Source: Myxococcales bacterium (GTDB lineage Bacteria > Myxococcota_A > Polyangia > Polyangiales > Polyangiaceae). From it: 5,174 nt of DNA. Where the stretch lies: assembly GCA_013298325.1 (NCBI GenBank), contig JAAFHJ010000383.1, positions 1-5,174 of the forward strand, in the 5' to 3' direction. The translations under genes and the position numbers were made by a program. The notes under the pieces are model-generated. The model did not search any database. It was given only the letters and a program-made list of their open reading frames with translations, and had not been told where the DNA came from. Positions 1 through 5,174 of the stretch are shown here, piece after piece (the stretch's first letter is position 1; the number at the start of each line of letters is the position of its first letter).

Positions 1-718
1 CGGTGGGGAGCGCCGCCCCCATCTCGCCGGGGCCGTCGCCGCGGTCGGCCCGATCGGCGAACCCGAGCTGGCCGCCGCCGTTGCTCCCCCAGCACTGGAC
101 GGTCCCCCCTTCGAGGAGCGCGCAGCTGTGGAAGGCGCCGCCCGTGACGGCGATGGCGCGCCCGTCGAGGGGGACGGCGGGGAGCGCCGCCATGTCGCCC
201 GGGGCGTTTCCGCGATCGCGCGTATCGCCGAGGCCGAGCTGGCCGCTTCCGTTAAATCCCCAGCACTTGACGGCACCGTCCTCAAGCACCGCGCACGTTT
301 GGGTGCTGCCACCGGCGAAATGCTTCACCTTCCCGCCGAGCGCGACCGCCGGGAGGGCGTCGCCGAGGTCGCCGGGGAACTTCCCGCGGTCGCGGCCATC
401 GTCGAGGCCGAGCTCGCCATCTTCGTTGAATCCCCAGCACTTGAGCGCGCCATTCGCGAAGCGCGCGCAGGTCCACCCGATCCCGGAGGCGATCCGGTCG
501 GGGCTGCCGAGGCTGCCCCCGTCGAGCCCCGCTTCGGGGGCTTTTCCGTCGGTCTTCCCGCTATCACCGAGACCGCCATCGGGCCCCGGGTCGGCCGGCG
601 CGTCGCCGCCACTGCAAGCGATCGGCGCCAAAAATACGACCAGTGAGAAGGTACCAATCAGGGCCGTGACCTGGGAAAAGATCGGCGAAACACGCAGAGA
701 ACGCACAGAGAGCAGCAT
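1..718 (-). CDS. RCC1-repeat lipoprotein, Cys-pair type (C-terminus beyond left edge)
   Basis: Open from the ATG at 718 to the window edge: 239 complete codons, no stop. Residues about 17-35 form a hydrophobic signal segment ending in a lipobox-like APIAC (Cys35), although Pro at -3 is not canonical, so lipidation is likely rather than certain. Residues 36-72 are a Gly/Asp/Pro-rich linker typical of myxobacterial surface lipoproteins. Then come RCC1-like repeats with the motif CWGxNxxGxLG at residues 94, 152 and 209, a period of 57-58 residues. Each repeat carries a second Cys ten positions before the CWG Cys (84/94, 142/152, 199/209), suggesting one disulphide per blade outside the cytoplasm. 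A complete propeller would need about four more blades to the left. The family gives a binding or scaffold role at best; no enzymatic motif is visible. It lies 255 bp downstream of the di-haem gene on the same strand, so it may have its own promoter. Confidence 0.88.
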   Translation of the reverse strand, partial: MLLSVRSLRVSPIFSQVTALIGTFSLVVFLAPIACSGGDAPADPGPDGGLGDSGKTDGKAPEAGLDGGSLGSPDRIASGIGWTCARFANGALKCWGFNEDGELGLDDGRDRGKFPGDLGDALPAVALGGKVKHFAGGSTQTCAVLEDGAVKCWGFNGSGQLGLGDTRDRGNAPGDMAALPAVPLDGRAIAVTGGAFHSCALLEGGTVQCWGSNGGGQLGFADRADRGDGPGEMGAALPT

Positions 719-726
719 GGGAACAA

Positions 727-731
727 TCCTC
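727..731 (-). promoter_or_regulatory. Shine-Dalgarno site fixing the start of the left RCC1 gene
   Basis: On the minus strand GAGGA lies 8 nt before the ATG at 718, which is good spacing. An in-frame upstream ATG at 811 exists, but its AGGAG is only 1 nt away, and starting there would put about 31 extra residues before the signal peptide. An in-frame TAA further upstream (around 835) closes the frame. The ATG at 718 is therefore preferred. Confidence 0.6.
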
Positions 732-838
732 GCAATGCAGGCGGCAACCAGAAGCAGCTCATTCCCCAGAAACGCCACACGCGGAGCGGGAGGAGCTGTG
801 GCTGCGCCCATGCTCCTAGCGCAAAAGCATCGAACTTA

Positions 839-851
839 CCAAATAAATTGG
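839..851. repeat. AT-rich imperfect palindrome in the intergenic region
   Basis: CCAAATAAATTGG is a 13-bp near-dyad (CCAA/TTGG arms) in otherwise GC-rich DNA, about 120 bp upstream of the left RCC1 start. It could be an operator or part of a promoter. I see no convincing -35/-10 pair beside it; TTGGTA just downstream on the minus strand is the only -35-like hexamer. It does not resemble a Fur box. Confidence 0.25.
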
Positions 852-923
852 CGACGAGCACCGGGCCGGTGTGCCGTCACCCCAGCGTCACCTCGCCGTG
901 ACTTTGAGGTTTGAGCGACTCCA

Positions 924-943
924 CTTCGAGGTCGAAGATTCGA
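924..943. repeat. Overlapping inverted repeats after the di-haem gene
   Basis: CTTCGAGGTCGAAG (924-937) is a perfect dyad with a 2-bp centre, and it overlaps a second dyad, TCGAAGATTCGA (932-943). The pair lies about 35 bp after the stop of the di-haem gene. There is no T-tract on either side, so an intrinsic terminator is not supported. It may be a weak hairpin or a protein site. Confidence 0.3.
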
Positions 944-973
944 AAGCCCACGTTGACTGGGCCCGTCGGCGAG

Positions 974-2440
974 CTAGAGCGAATTTACAAACGTCAGAAG
1001 CGCTTGCTGGTCGGCGTCGGTCAGGCGTTCGAAGGCGAGGCGGCTCGAGCGGCCTTCGCCGTCGTGGTGGGAAATCGCGGCGGCGACGGTCGGGGCGCGG
1101 CCGTCGTGGAGCAGGCGCTGCTCGCCGTGGACCGTCGGAAACAGGCCGATCCCCCAGAGCGGGGGCGTACGCCATTCGGAGGGGCTGGCGGGCCCTTCGC
1201 GGCGGTCGGTCGGCTCGGGACCGGCGCTTCCGTCGGCGGGGCGATCGGCGAGCTCGGCGCCGAGATCGTGAAGAAGCAGGTCGGTATACGGCCAGATCGT
1301 CTGCCCGGCGACCTCCGGCTCGGTCGCTCGGCCGGTCGCCTGCTTCGGCGTGTGGCAGCCGGCGCAGCCGCTCGCGTAGAAGAGGCTACGCCCTCGAAGT
1401 ACTTCCGGATTTCCCGGATCGCGACGGGCGGGGACCGCCGTGAGCCGGAGCATCTGGACGAGGGCGTCGAAGCGGGCCTTGGGGACCTCCGGCGTTCCGC
1501 CGTGGGGGGCGGCGCGGCAGGCCGTCTGGGGGGCCGGGCAGCGCTCCTCGGGGTGCGCGTCCGAGGTGAGTCCGAGGTCTTCGTAGAGGGCGCCCGCTGT
1601 TTGGGCAGGGAGGTCTACAGCGCCGGATTTCCAGCCAAAATGACCGGCAGCGCCCGCAGTCCACGCGACGCGCCCCGAGATCCCGTCGCCGTCTTTGTCG
1701 TCGGGGTCGGCGGCGGCGCCTAGTGCCGCGTCGGGGATCGCCTCGAGAAGCCCCTGGCCCGCGAGCGCGGGGCCGATCCGCGGCGAAAGCCGCGTGCCGG
1801 TCGGGAAGGGGCCGAAGGCGAGGCGATCGACCCGGTAGCGGACGTCGACCCGTGAGCGATCGCGGCCGAGGGCGTCCTGGAAGGCGATCGGCCGCTCTTC
1901 CCGAACGGGGATGCCTTCGCCGAGAACAGCTGCGATTCCAAAAGGTTGAAGCTGGATGCCGTAGGCGTCGGGCGACGAGCCGACGTCATCGGCAAGGCGG
2001 AGCAAAATCGCGGCGACGGGGCCGCGCCCACCGCGGTGGTGGCAGGAGGTACAGGCGACCGCGTTGAAGGTTGGCCCGAGGCCATCGAGTTCGACGCGCC
2101 CCGGCGCGGAAACCCAGTCGGCCTGAAAGAGCTGGAGGCCTGCTTCGTAGGCGGCGCGGCGCGTGGCTGCGAGGTTCGCGACCGGTCGCGCAAAGGCGCC
2201 GGGCCCAACGTCGTCGCTCGTCGTCGCCCCGCCGGGGAGGCGCTCGCTCGGGTCCTCCGCGGGGGCGGGCCTTGGAGCGGAGGCATCGGGAAACGTACCG
2301 GAATCGTACACGAAAACGTCGAACTCACCGGCGTCGTGCTCACCGGAAGGGCCCACCGGCGAAGCGCTGCCACAGGCGCCGGCGAGTGTGCTGCTGGCGA
2401 CCGCCGCCGCGAGCGTAAACGGAAGGAAATTCCGGCTCAT
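974..2440 (-). CDS. Di-haem c-type oxidoreductase lipoprotein (DUF1111 / DHOR family, COG3488-like)
   Basis: 488 residues. The N-terminus is a signal peptide with a lipobox-like LAGAC (Cys23), followed by an acidic/Pro linker to about residue 75. Two c-type haem motifs are present: CTSCH at 130-134 and CAGCH at 359-363. Other family landmarks appear in the expected order: a DGDGISGR segment (250-257), FGWK (268-271), a Cys pair in the CxxxQxxC-like stretch (301/308), WPYTDLLLHDLG (383-394), RTPPLWGIG (424-432) and LLHDGRAP (443-450), with a closing helix ending near residue 488. This matches the DUF1111 di-haem family over its full length. It should act as an electron-transfer or peroxidase-like protein in the periplasm or on the outer membrane; the substrate is unknown. 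Met occurs only at residues 1 and 330, so distal haem ligands are probably His or absent. The ATG overlaps the TGA of the upstream RCC1 gene by 4 nt and has no strong Shine-Dalgarno, which points to translational coupling. Confidence 0.93.
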   Translation of the reverse strand: MSRNFLPFTLAAAVASSTLAGACGSASPVGPSGEHDAGEFDVFVYDSGTFPDASAPRPAPAEDPSERLPGGATTSDDVGPGAFARPVANLAATRRAAYEAGLQLFQADWVSAPGRVELDGLGPTFNAVACTSCHHRGGRGPVAAILLRLADDVGSSPDAYGIQLQPFGIAAVLGEGIPVREERPIAFQDALGRDRSRVDVRYRVDRLAFGPFPTGTRLSPRIGPALAGQGLLEAIPDAALGAAADPDDKDGDGISGRVAWTAGAAGHFGWKSGAVDLPAQTAGALYEDLGLTSDAHPEERCPAPQTACRAAPHGGTPEVPKARFDALVQMLRLTAVPARRDPGNPEVLRGRSLFYASGCAGCHTPKQATGRATEPEVAGQTIWPYTDLLLHDLGAELADRPADGSAGPEPTDRREGPASPSEWRTPPLWGIGLFPTVHGEQRLLHDGRAPTVAAAISHHDGEGRSSRLAFERLTDADQQALLTFVNSL

Positions 2441-4086
2441 AGCGACGGGTAGACGCGGAAGGGGGTGGTGTAGGCCCAGGCGTTGAGGAGCGCTTTGCCG
2501 CCGCCGAGGGAGCCCTGAAAGCTCCAGCCCCAGCCGTACAGCTCGCCGCGGTCGGTGAGCGCGAAGCCGGGGCCGCCCGCGCCGACTTCGATCTCGATGA
2601 TCGACCCGATCCCGGCCGGGAGGGCGACCCGGTGGGCCGTGTCCCGGTTGGCGAGATCGCGGTCGCCGGCCGCCGTCGTCCCGAGGCCGAGTTGCCCAAG
2701 GCTACCAAGCCCGAAAGCGCCGATTTCGTTGCCCGATCGCGCGAGCACGAGGCCGACGAAGCCGTCCCCAGCGACCTGCCCGATGGCCGGGAGCGCCCCG
2801 CCCCAGCTCGCCCCGGCGACGATCGGCGTCGGCGCAAGAGCCGCCCCGGCGACGCCGATCCCCGCCTGACCATTCTGGTTTTGCCCCCAGGCGGCGACGG
2901 CGCCGTTCTTCCGGGCGATGTAGACGGTGTAGTTCGCGCTTGCCGCGGTGAGGCCGTCGAGGTTCGAGATCCGCGTCGGCGACGGATGGGCGGCGGTGTC
3001 GACGGCGCCGGTGCCGAGTTGGCCGTACTGGTTGTTTCCAAAGACAAAAACGCCGCCATCCCGCGTGATCGCGACCGAGTGCGCGCTGCCGGCGGCAATG
3101 GAAACGACGTCGGTCAGGTTCGGGATGACGGTCGGCGTCATCCGCGCCCCGCCGGCAAGGGAAGGGTCGCCAAGCTGGCCGTGGCTGTTGCCGCCCCAAG
3201 CGAGGACCGTCCCGTCGCTGCGCAGGGCGAGCACGTGCTCGGTCCCCGCCGCGATCGCCACGACGCTGGCTACTCCTGGCACCGACGCCGGGAGTCGCCC
3301 ACACGGCGAATTTCCTGCCGATCCGCAGTCGCTCGGCGTCGCGTAGCCGAGCTGCCCGGCGCTGTTTGAGCCCCAGGTCTCCACGGTCCCATCCTTCGCG
3401 AGGGCGACCATGAACGTCTGCCGGGTGACGACCGACACGAGCGCCGGCGCGGGACGCGTGAGGCGAGCGGGCGGGTTGACGGCGTCGTCGGCGCTCCAGG
3501 TGCCGGTGAGCGTCCCGTCGCCGAGCTGGCCAAGCTCGTTTCGGCCCCAGGTCGCGAGGGTCCCGTTCACGAGGAGCGCCGCCTGCGAATTGCCGACGGA
3601 GACGCGATGACCGAAGTAAAGTTCAACGGTTACGGTCGTCGCGCGGCCAGCGTCGTCGGTCGCAACGACCTCAATGCGGTTGGCCCCCGGCGCGAGTGGC
3701 AGCGCCCCCGCCACCGATCCATCCCCGGCGGGGGCGGGGAGCGGCACAAGCGGGCCGCCCGGCGCCGCCCGGTAGCCGAGCGTGACCGAAGCGTCGGCGC
3801 TCACCTTTCCGGTGAGCGGAAAGAAGCGCCCGTCGAAGGTCGATCCGGCGGGCGGGAGGTCGAGGCGGAGCCGCGGCGCGCCCCCAGCGTCGGTCGGTGC
3901 CGTCGGCGACGGAGCATCGGCCACCGCGTCGGCCGCTGCATCGGCGACCGCGCCATCGGCGACCGCGCCATCGGCCACGGGGCTACCGGCGTCCGGAGGG
4001 CCTTCGCCGGAGGACCCGGTCGAACTGCACGCGACGGCGGCCGTCGCAAAAAAACCAAAGGAAATCGAGGCGAGGCGAACGGTCAT
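2437..4086 (-). CDS. Seven-repeat RCC1 beta-propeller lipoprotein with Ig-like N-terminal domain
   Basis: 549 residues from the ATG at 4086. The signal peptide ends in AVAC (lipid Cys20). An Ala/Asp repeat linker follows (about 33-65), then an Ig-like beta domain (about 71-158) of the kind found in bacterial surface proteins. Seven RCC1 motifs of the form WGxNxxGQLG start near residues 177, 235, 294, 346, 397, 455 and 516; the last two are degenerate (FGLGSLGQLG, WGWSFQGSLG). Seven blades make a complete RCC1 propeller. Unlike the RCC1 gene at the left edge, the blades lack Cys pairs. An in-frame TTG at 4095 could add three residues, but it lies inside the probable promoter. A GAGGA touches the ATG directly (no spacer), so initiation may be unusual. 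The gene is first in an operon with the di-haem protein and sits just behind a Fur-like box. Likely an extracytoplasmic binding or scaffold partner; the ligand is unknown. Confidence 0.92.
   Translation of the reverse strand: MTVRLASISFGFFATAAVACSSTGSSGEGPPDAGSPVADGAVADGAVADAAADAVADAPSPTAPTDAGGAPRLRLDLPPAGSTFDGRFFPLTGKVSADASVTLGYRAAPGGPLVPLPAPAGDGSVAGALPLAPGANRIEVVATDDAGRATTVTVELYFGHRVSVGNSQAALLVNGTLATWGRNELGQLGDGTLTGTWSADDAVNPPARLTRPAPALVSVVTRQTFMVALAKDGTVETWGSNSAGQLGYATPSDCGSAGNSPCGRLPASVPGVASVVAIAAGTEHVLALRSDGTVLAWGGNSHGQLGDPSLAGGARMTPTVIPNLTDVVSIAAGSAHSVAITRDGGVFVFGNNQYGQLGTGAVDTAAHPSPTRISNLDGLTAASANYTVYIARKNGAVAAWGQNQNGQAGIGVAGAALAPTPIVAGASWGGALPAIGQVAGDGFVGLVLARSGNEIGAFGLGSLGQLGLGTTAAGDRDLANRDTAHRVALPAGIGSIIEIEVGAGGPGFALTDRGELYGWGWSFQGSLGGGKALLNAWAYTTPFRVYPSL
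3915..3980 (-). repeat. Short in-frame tandem repeat coding the Ala/Asp linker
   Basis: The element CATCGG recurs at 3915, 3939, 3954 and 3969. The last three copies are 15 bp apart and nearly identical (CATCGGCGACCGCGC). On the minus strand they encode the repeated VADGA-type linker after the lipid Cys of the RCC1 protein. Because the unit is a multiple of three, slippage would change linker length without breaking the frame. Confidence 0.75.
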
Positions 4087-4094
4087 TCCTCGCA

Positions 4095-4121
4095 ATTATC
4101 GATAGTGAAAATCATTTTCAA
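4095..4121 (-). promoter_or_regulatory. Candidate core promoter of the RCC1 / di-haem operon
   Basis: On the minus strand TTGAAA (4121-4116, 5/6 to the sigma-70 -35 box) is followed after 15 bp by GATAAT (4100-4095, 5/6 to the -10 box). The spacer is short. If used, transcription would begin close to the ATG at 4086, giving a leaderless or nearly leaderless mRNA. An alternative -10, TATATT (4125-4120), would give a roughly 27-nt leader but lacks a visible -35. Confidence 0.35.
4101..4120. promoter_or_regulatory. Fur box (ferric uptake regulator operator)
   Basis: Bases 4101-4119 match the classical 19-bp Fur consensus at 16 of 19 positions by my hand alignment. Bases 4106-4120 form a perfect 7-1-7 dyad, TGAAAATcATTTTCA, which matches the 15-bp form TGATAATnATTATCA at 13 of 15. 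The box overlaps the candidate promoter and ends 15 bp before the RCC1 start codon, an ideal position for iron-dependent repression. It is a striking AT-rich island in GC-rich DNA. Assignment to Fur rather than another family member such as Zur is inferred from the sequence alone. Confidence 0.8.
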
Positions 4122-4345
4122 TATAAATCGCTGGCGACCCACGGGGGACGCACCGTCCGCCGCGTCGCTTCGACGGTCTCCGGGACCGGGCACATGAGCT
4201 CGAAGTCGACCTCTTCCTTGGAGATCTTGTCCTGCGAGCACGGCGTTCTACGGAGCTCCGACGCACGGAGTCTGCCGGGGAGTCGTTCTTTCGCGGCGCT
4301 CCGCACGCTCCCACAGCGAATAGGCCTCAAAGACCTTCGCGGCAA
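4118..4345 (-). other. Coding-like tail in a different frame: frameshifted C-terminus or small overlapping ORF
   Basis: A minus-strand frame open down to the TGA at 4120-4118 has a strong coding signature over its last 40 codons (about 4240 to 4121): 34 of 40 third positions are G or C, and the composition is balanced and acidic (for example ISKEEVDFELMCPVPETVEA). The other two minus frames there look like Arg/Ser/Gly shadows. Start codons are poor: TTG at 4345, GTG near 4306, or ATG at 4195 (25 residues). The stretch follows the membrane protein that stops at 4248, so a one-base shift around 4250-4300 would join the two into one protein of about 190 residues. The stop lies within the Fur dyad. 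No family is recognised. Confidence 0.4.
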
Positions 4346-4694
4346 ACCGCCGCGATGCGCGAATGGTGAATCGCTTTTTCAATGCCGGAACAACCACGTT
4401 CCATTCCCCGGGCAGGTTCCACAAACCCATCGTGACCTTCCCCTCGGAGAAGAGGACTTTTCGCGCGAGGAGCCCGTAGGCATCGAAAATGAGCCCGTCG
4501 GCAGTGAGTACGACGCGGCAGACGCCGAAGCCGCGCCAGTCGTCGAGATTGACCTGCGCGAATGGCGCATTTCCCAAGGAATCTCCGTCTATTCGCGGCG
4601 CCATCCTGGGGGGCGCACGAAGGACGAGATCTACTGCGCTCACCACGAACGCTAGCGGCGCGAAGATGGCAAATACGAGAAGGAAGGAGCCCAC
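4248..4694 (-). CDS. Small single-span membrane protein of unknown function
   Basis: 148 residues from a GTG start at 4694; no other start exists further upstream in the frame near the gene, and the only nearby Shine-Dalgarno-like sequence is weak. Residues 3-24 are strongly hydrophobic and act as a membrane anchor or uncleaved signal. The remainder (about 50-125) alternates short hydrophobic strands with turns and ends in an amphipathic helix rich in Arg/Glu; the strand pattern with ADGLIFDAYG resembles small PH-like domains, but that is only an impression. The last 12-15 residues look less protein-like, which fits the possible frameshift into the tail described at 4118-4345. Third-position GC appears lower than in the neighbouring lipoprotein genes. 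Its place between the PQQ protein and the Fur-controlled operon gives no clear functional hint. Not recognised as a known family. Confidence 0.65.
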   Translation of the reverse strand: MGSFLLVFAIFAPLAFVVSAVDLVLRAPPRMAPRIDGDSLGNAPFAQVNLDDWRGFGVCRVVLTADGLIFDAYGLLARKVLFSEGKVTMGLWNLPGEWNVVVPALKKRFTIRASRRFAAKVFEAYSLWERAERRERTTPRQTPCVGAP

Positions 4695-4768
4695 CGACGA
4701 ACTGCCTAGCCGACCGGCCGCTCGGAGGCGACGCGCGCGTCCCGCTCTGCGCGCGGCGTGAACGCTAG

Positions 4769-4800
4769 AAAAAACCGAGTGCTGCCCGCCGCGTTGCGGC
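4769..4800 (-). terminator. Weak candidate terminator after the PQQ-like gene
   Basis: On the minus strand a perfect GCCGC-AAC-GCGGC hairpin (4800-4788) is followed, after 13 unpaired bases, by TTTTTT (4774-4769). The distance between stem and T-tract is too long for a classical intrinsic terminator, so this is only a possibility. It lies directly after the stop of the PQQ-like gene. Confidence 0.2.
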
Positions 4801-4804
4801 CGCT

Positions 4805-5174
4805 CTACTTTCGTCCGGTGGCATCGGCTTGGACGGCGTGACCTTCGACGGCGATCGAGACGCCGATGGCGCCGCGCCCCTGCGAGCTCTCCGTCGACCA
4901 GAGAAGCCGCCCGTCTTCCCGGTCCAGGGCAAACAGGTGCGTGCTCGACGTGGCGAAAAGCACGTCTTCGGCGAGAAGCATCGTTCCGATCGACTCACGG
5001 TTTTCGCCCAGCGCCGTGCGCCACAGAACAGCGCCGGTCGTTTGATCGAGCGCGACAACGACATGAACGGCCTGGGGGACCGCAAAGAAGCCGGTGCCGC
5101 TCGTGACGGCGTCGACCCCGAAGGCGAACACCGTCCCCCGTTCAAGAAGGACGCGAACGAGCGCGAATTCGTGG
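4805..5174 (-). CDS. PQQ-like beta-propeller protein, C-terminal fragment (N-terminus beyond right edge)
   Basis: The frame is open from the right edge to TAG at 4807-4805: 122 visible residues, with the start outside the window. Two PQQ/WD-like blade motifs are clear: VVVALDQTTGAVLWRTALG, and LFALDREDGRLLWSTES about 40 residues later. This A-LD--TG--LW pattern is the signature of PQQ-binding-like repeat proteins such as BamB and quinoprotein dehydrogenases. There is no W-C motif or other catalytic residue in the visible part, so an enzyme cannot be told from a scaffold. An internal GTG at 5131 could be mistaken for a start, but blade-like sequence (EFALVRVLLERGTVFAFGVD) continues upstream of it. 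A 110-bp gap with no evident promoter separates it from the small membrane protein. Confidence 0.82.
   Translation of the reverse strand, partial: HEFALVRVLLERGTVFAFGVDAVTSGTGFFAVPQAVHVVVALDQTTGAVLWRTALGENRESIGTMLLAEDVLFATSSTHLFALDREDGRLLWSTESSQGRGAIGVSIAVEGHAVQADATGRK

Noticed and set aside
325..861. Minus-strand ORFs at 325-657 and 658-861
   Set aside because: They overlap the left RCC1 gene in another frame, have shadow-like or Cys/Arg-skewed composition and no convincing ribosome site.
3..914. 303-residue plus-strand ORF
   Set aside because: Pro/Ser/Arg-rich composition; it is the antisense image of the minus-strand RCC1 gene, whose repeats (CWGxNxxGQLG) are unmistakable.
924..943. Intrinsic terminator after the di-haem gene
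   Set aside because: Dyads exist, but the loop is too small and no T-tract follows on the minus strand.
2340..3304. Minus-strand ORFs inside the RCC1 propeller gene
   Set aside because: Extreme Arg/Ser/Pro content and full overlap with a gene having clear domain evidence.
3899..3985. CRISPR-like short repeat array
   Set aside because: The repeats are contiguous, in frame within a coding linker, and have no unique spacers.
4093..4095. TTG at 4095 as the start of the RCC1 lipoprotein
   Set aside because: It falls within the likely -10 element, has no upstream Shine-Dalgarno, and the ATG at 4086 already gives a complete signal peptide.
3607..4655. Plus-strand ORFs of 196 and 252 residues
   Set aside because: Arg/Ser/Gly-rich antisense shadows with no motif; they cross the Fur box and the intergenic region.

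Overview
The window is very GC-rich and every gene I can support lies on the minus strand, so transcription runs from right to left. Predicted secreted lipoproteins with low-complexity Ala/Asp/Gly/Pro linkers after the lipid-attached Cys, RCC1-type propellers, a PQQ-type propeller and a c-type di-haem protein together suggest a myxobacterium-like member of the Myxococcota (Polyangia group). This is an inference from protein style, not from a marker gene.

Layout in transcription order (high to low coordinates): (1) the C-terminal end of a PQQ-like beta-propeller protein, entering from the right edge and ending at 4805; (2) a small single-span membrane protein of unknown function (4694 to 4248), followed by an out-of-frame but strongly coding-like tail down to 4118; (3) a Fur-box-like palindrome (4101-4120) directly in front of (4) a seven-bladed RCC1-repeat lipoprotein (4086 to 2437), whose stop overlaps by 4 nt (ATGA) the start of (5) a di-haem DUF1111/DHOR-family lipoprotein (2440 to 974); (6) a 255-bp gap with some inverted repeats; (7) a second RCC1 lipoprotein with one Cys pair per repeat (718 to beyond the left edge).

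The most interesting unit is the two-gene operon behind the Fur-like box: a regulatory-looking iron box, an extracytoplasmic seven-bladed propeller and a di-haem c-type oxidoreductase, translationally coupled. The DUF1111 family is known from iron-regulated loci with imelysin-type proteins, but no imelysin is visible here; the RCC1 propeller sits where a partner would be expected. Iron control and a joint envelope role are inferences. The exact function of the pair is unknown.

No RNA genes, insertion sequences, CRISPR arrays or attachment sites were seen.
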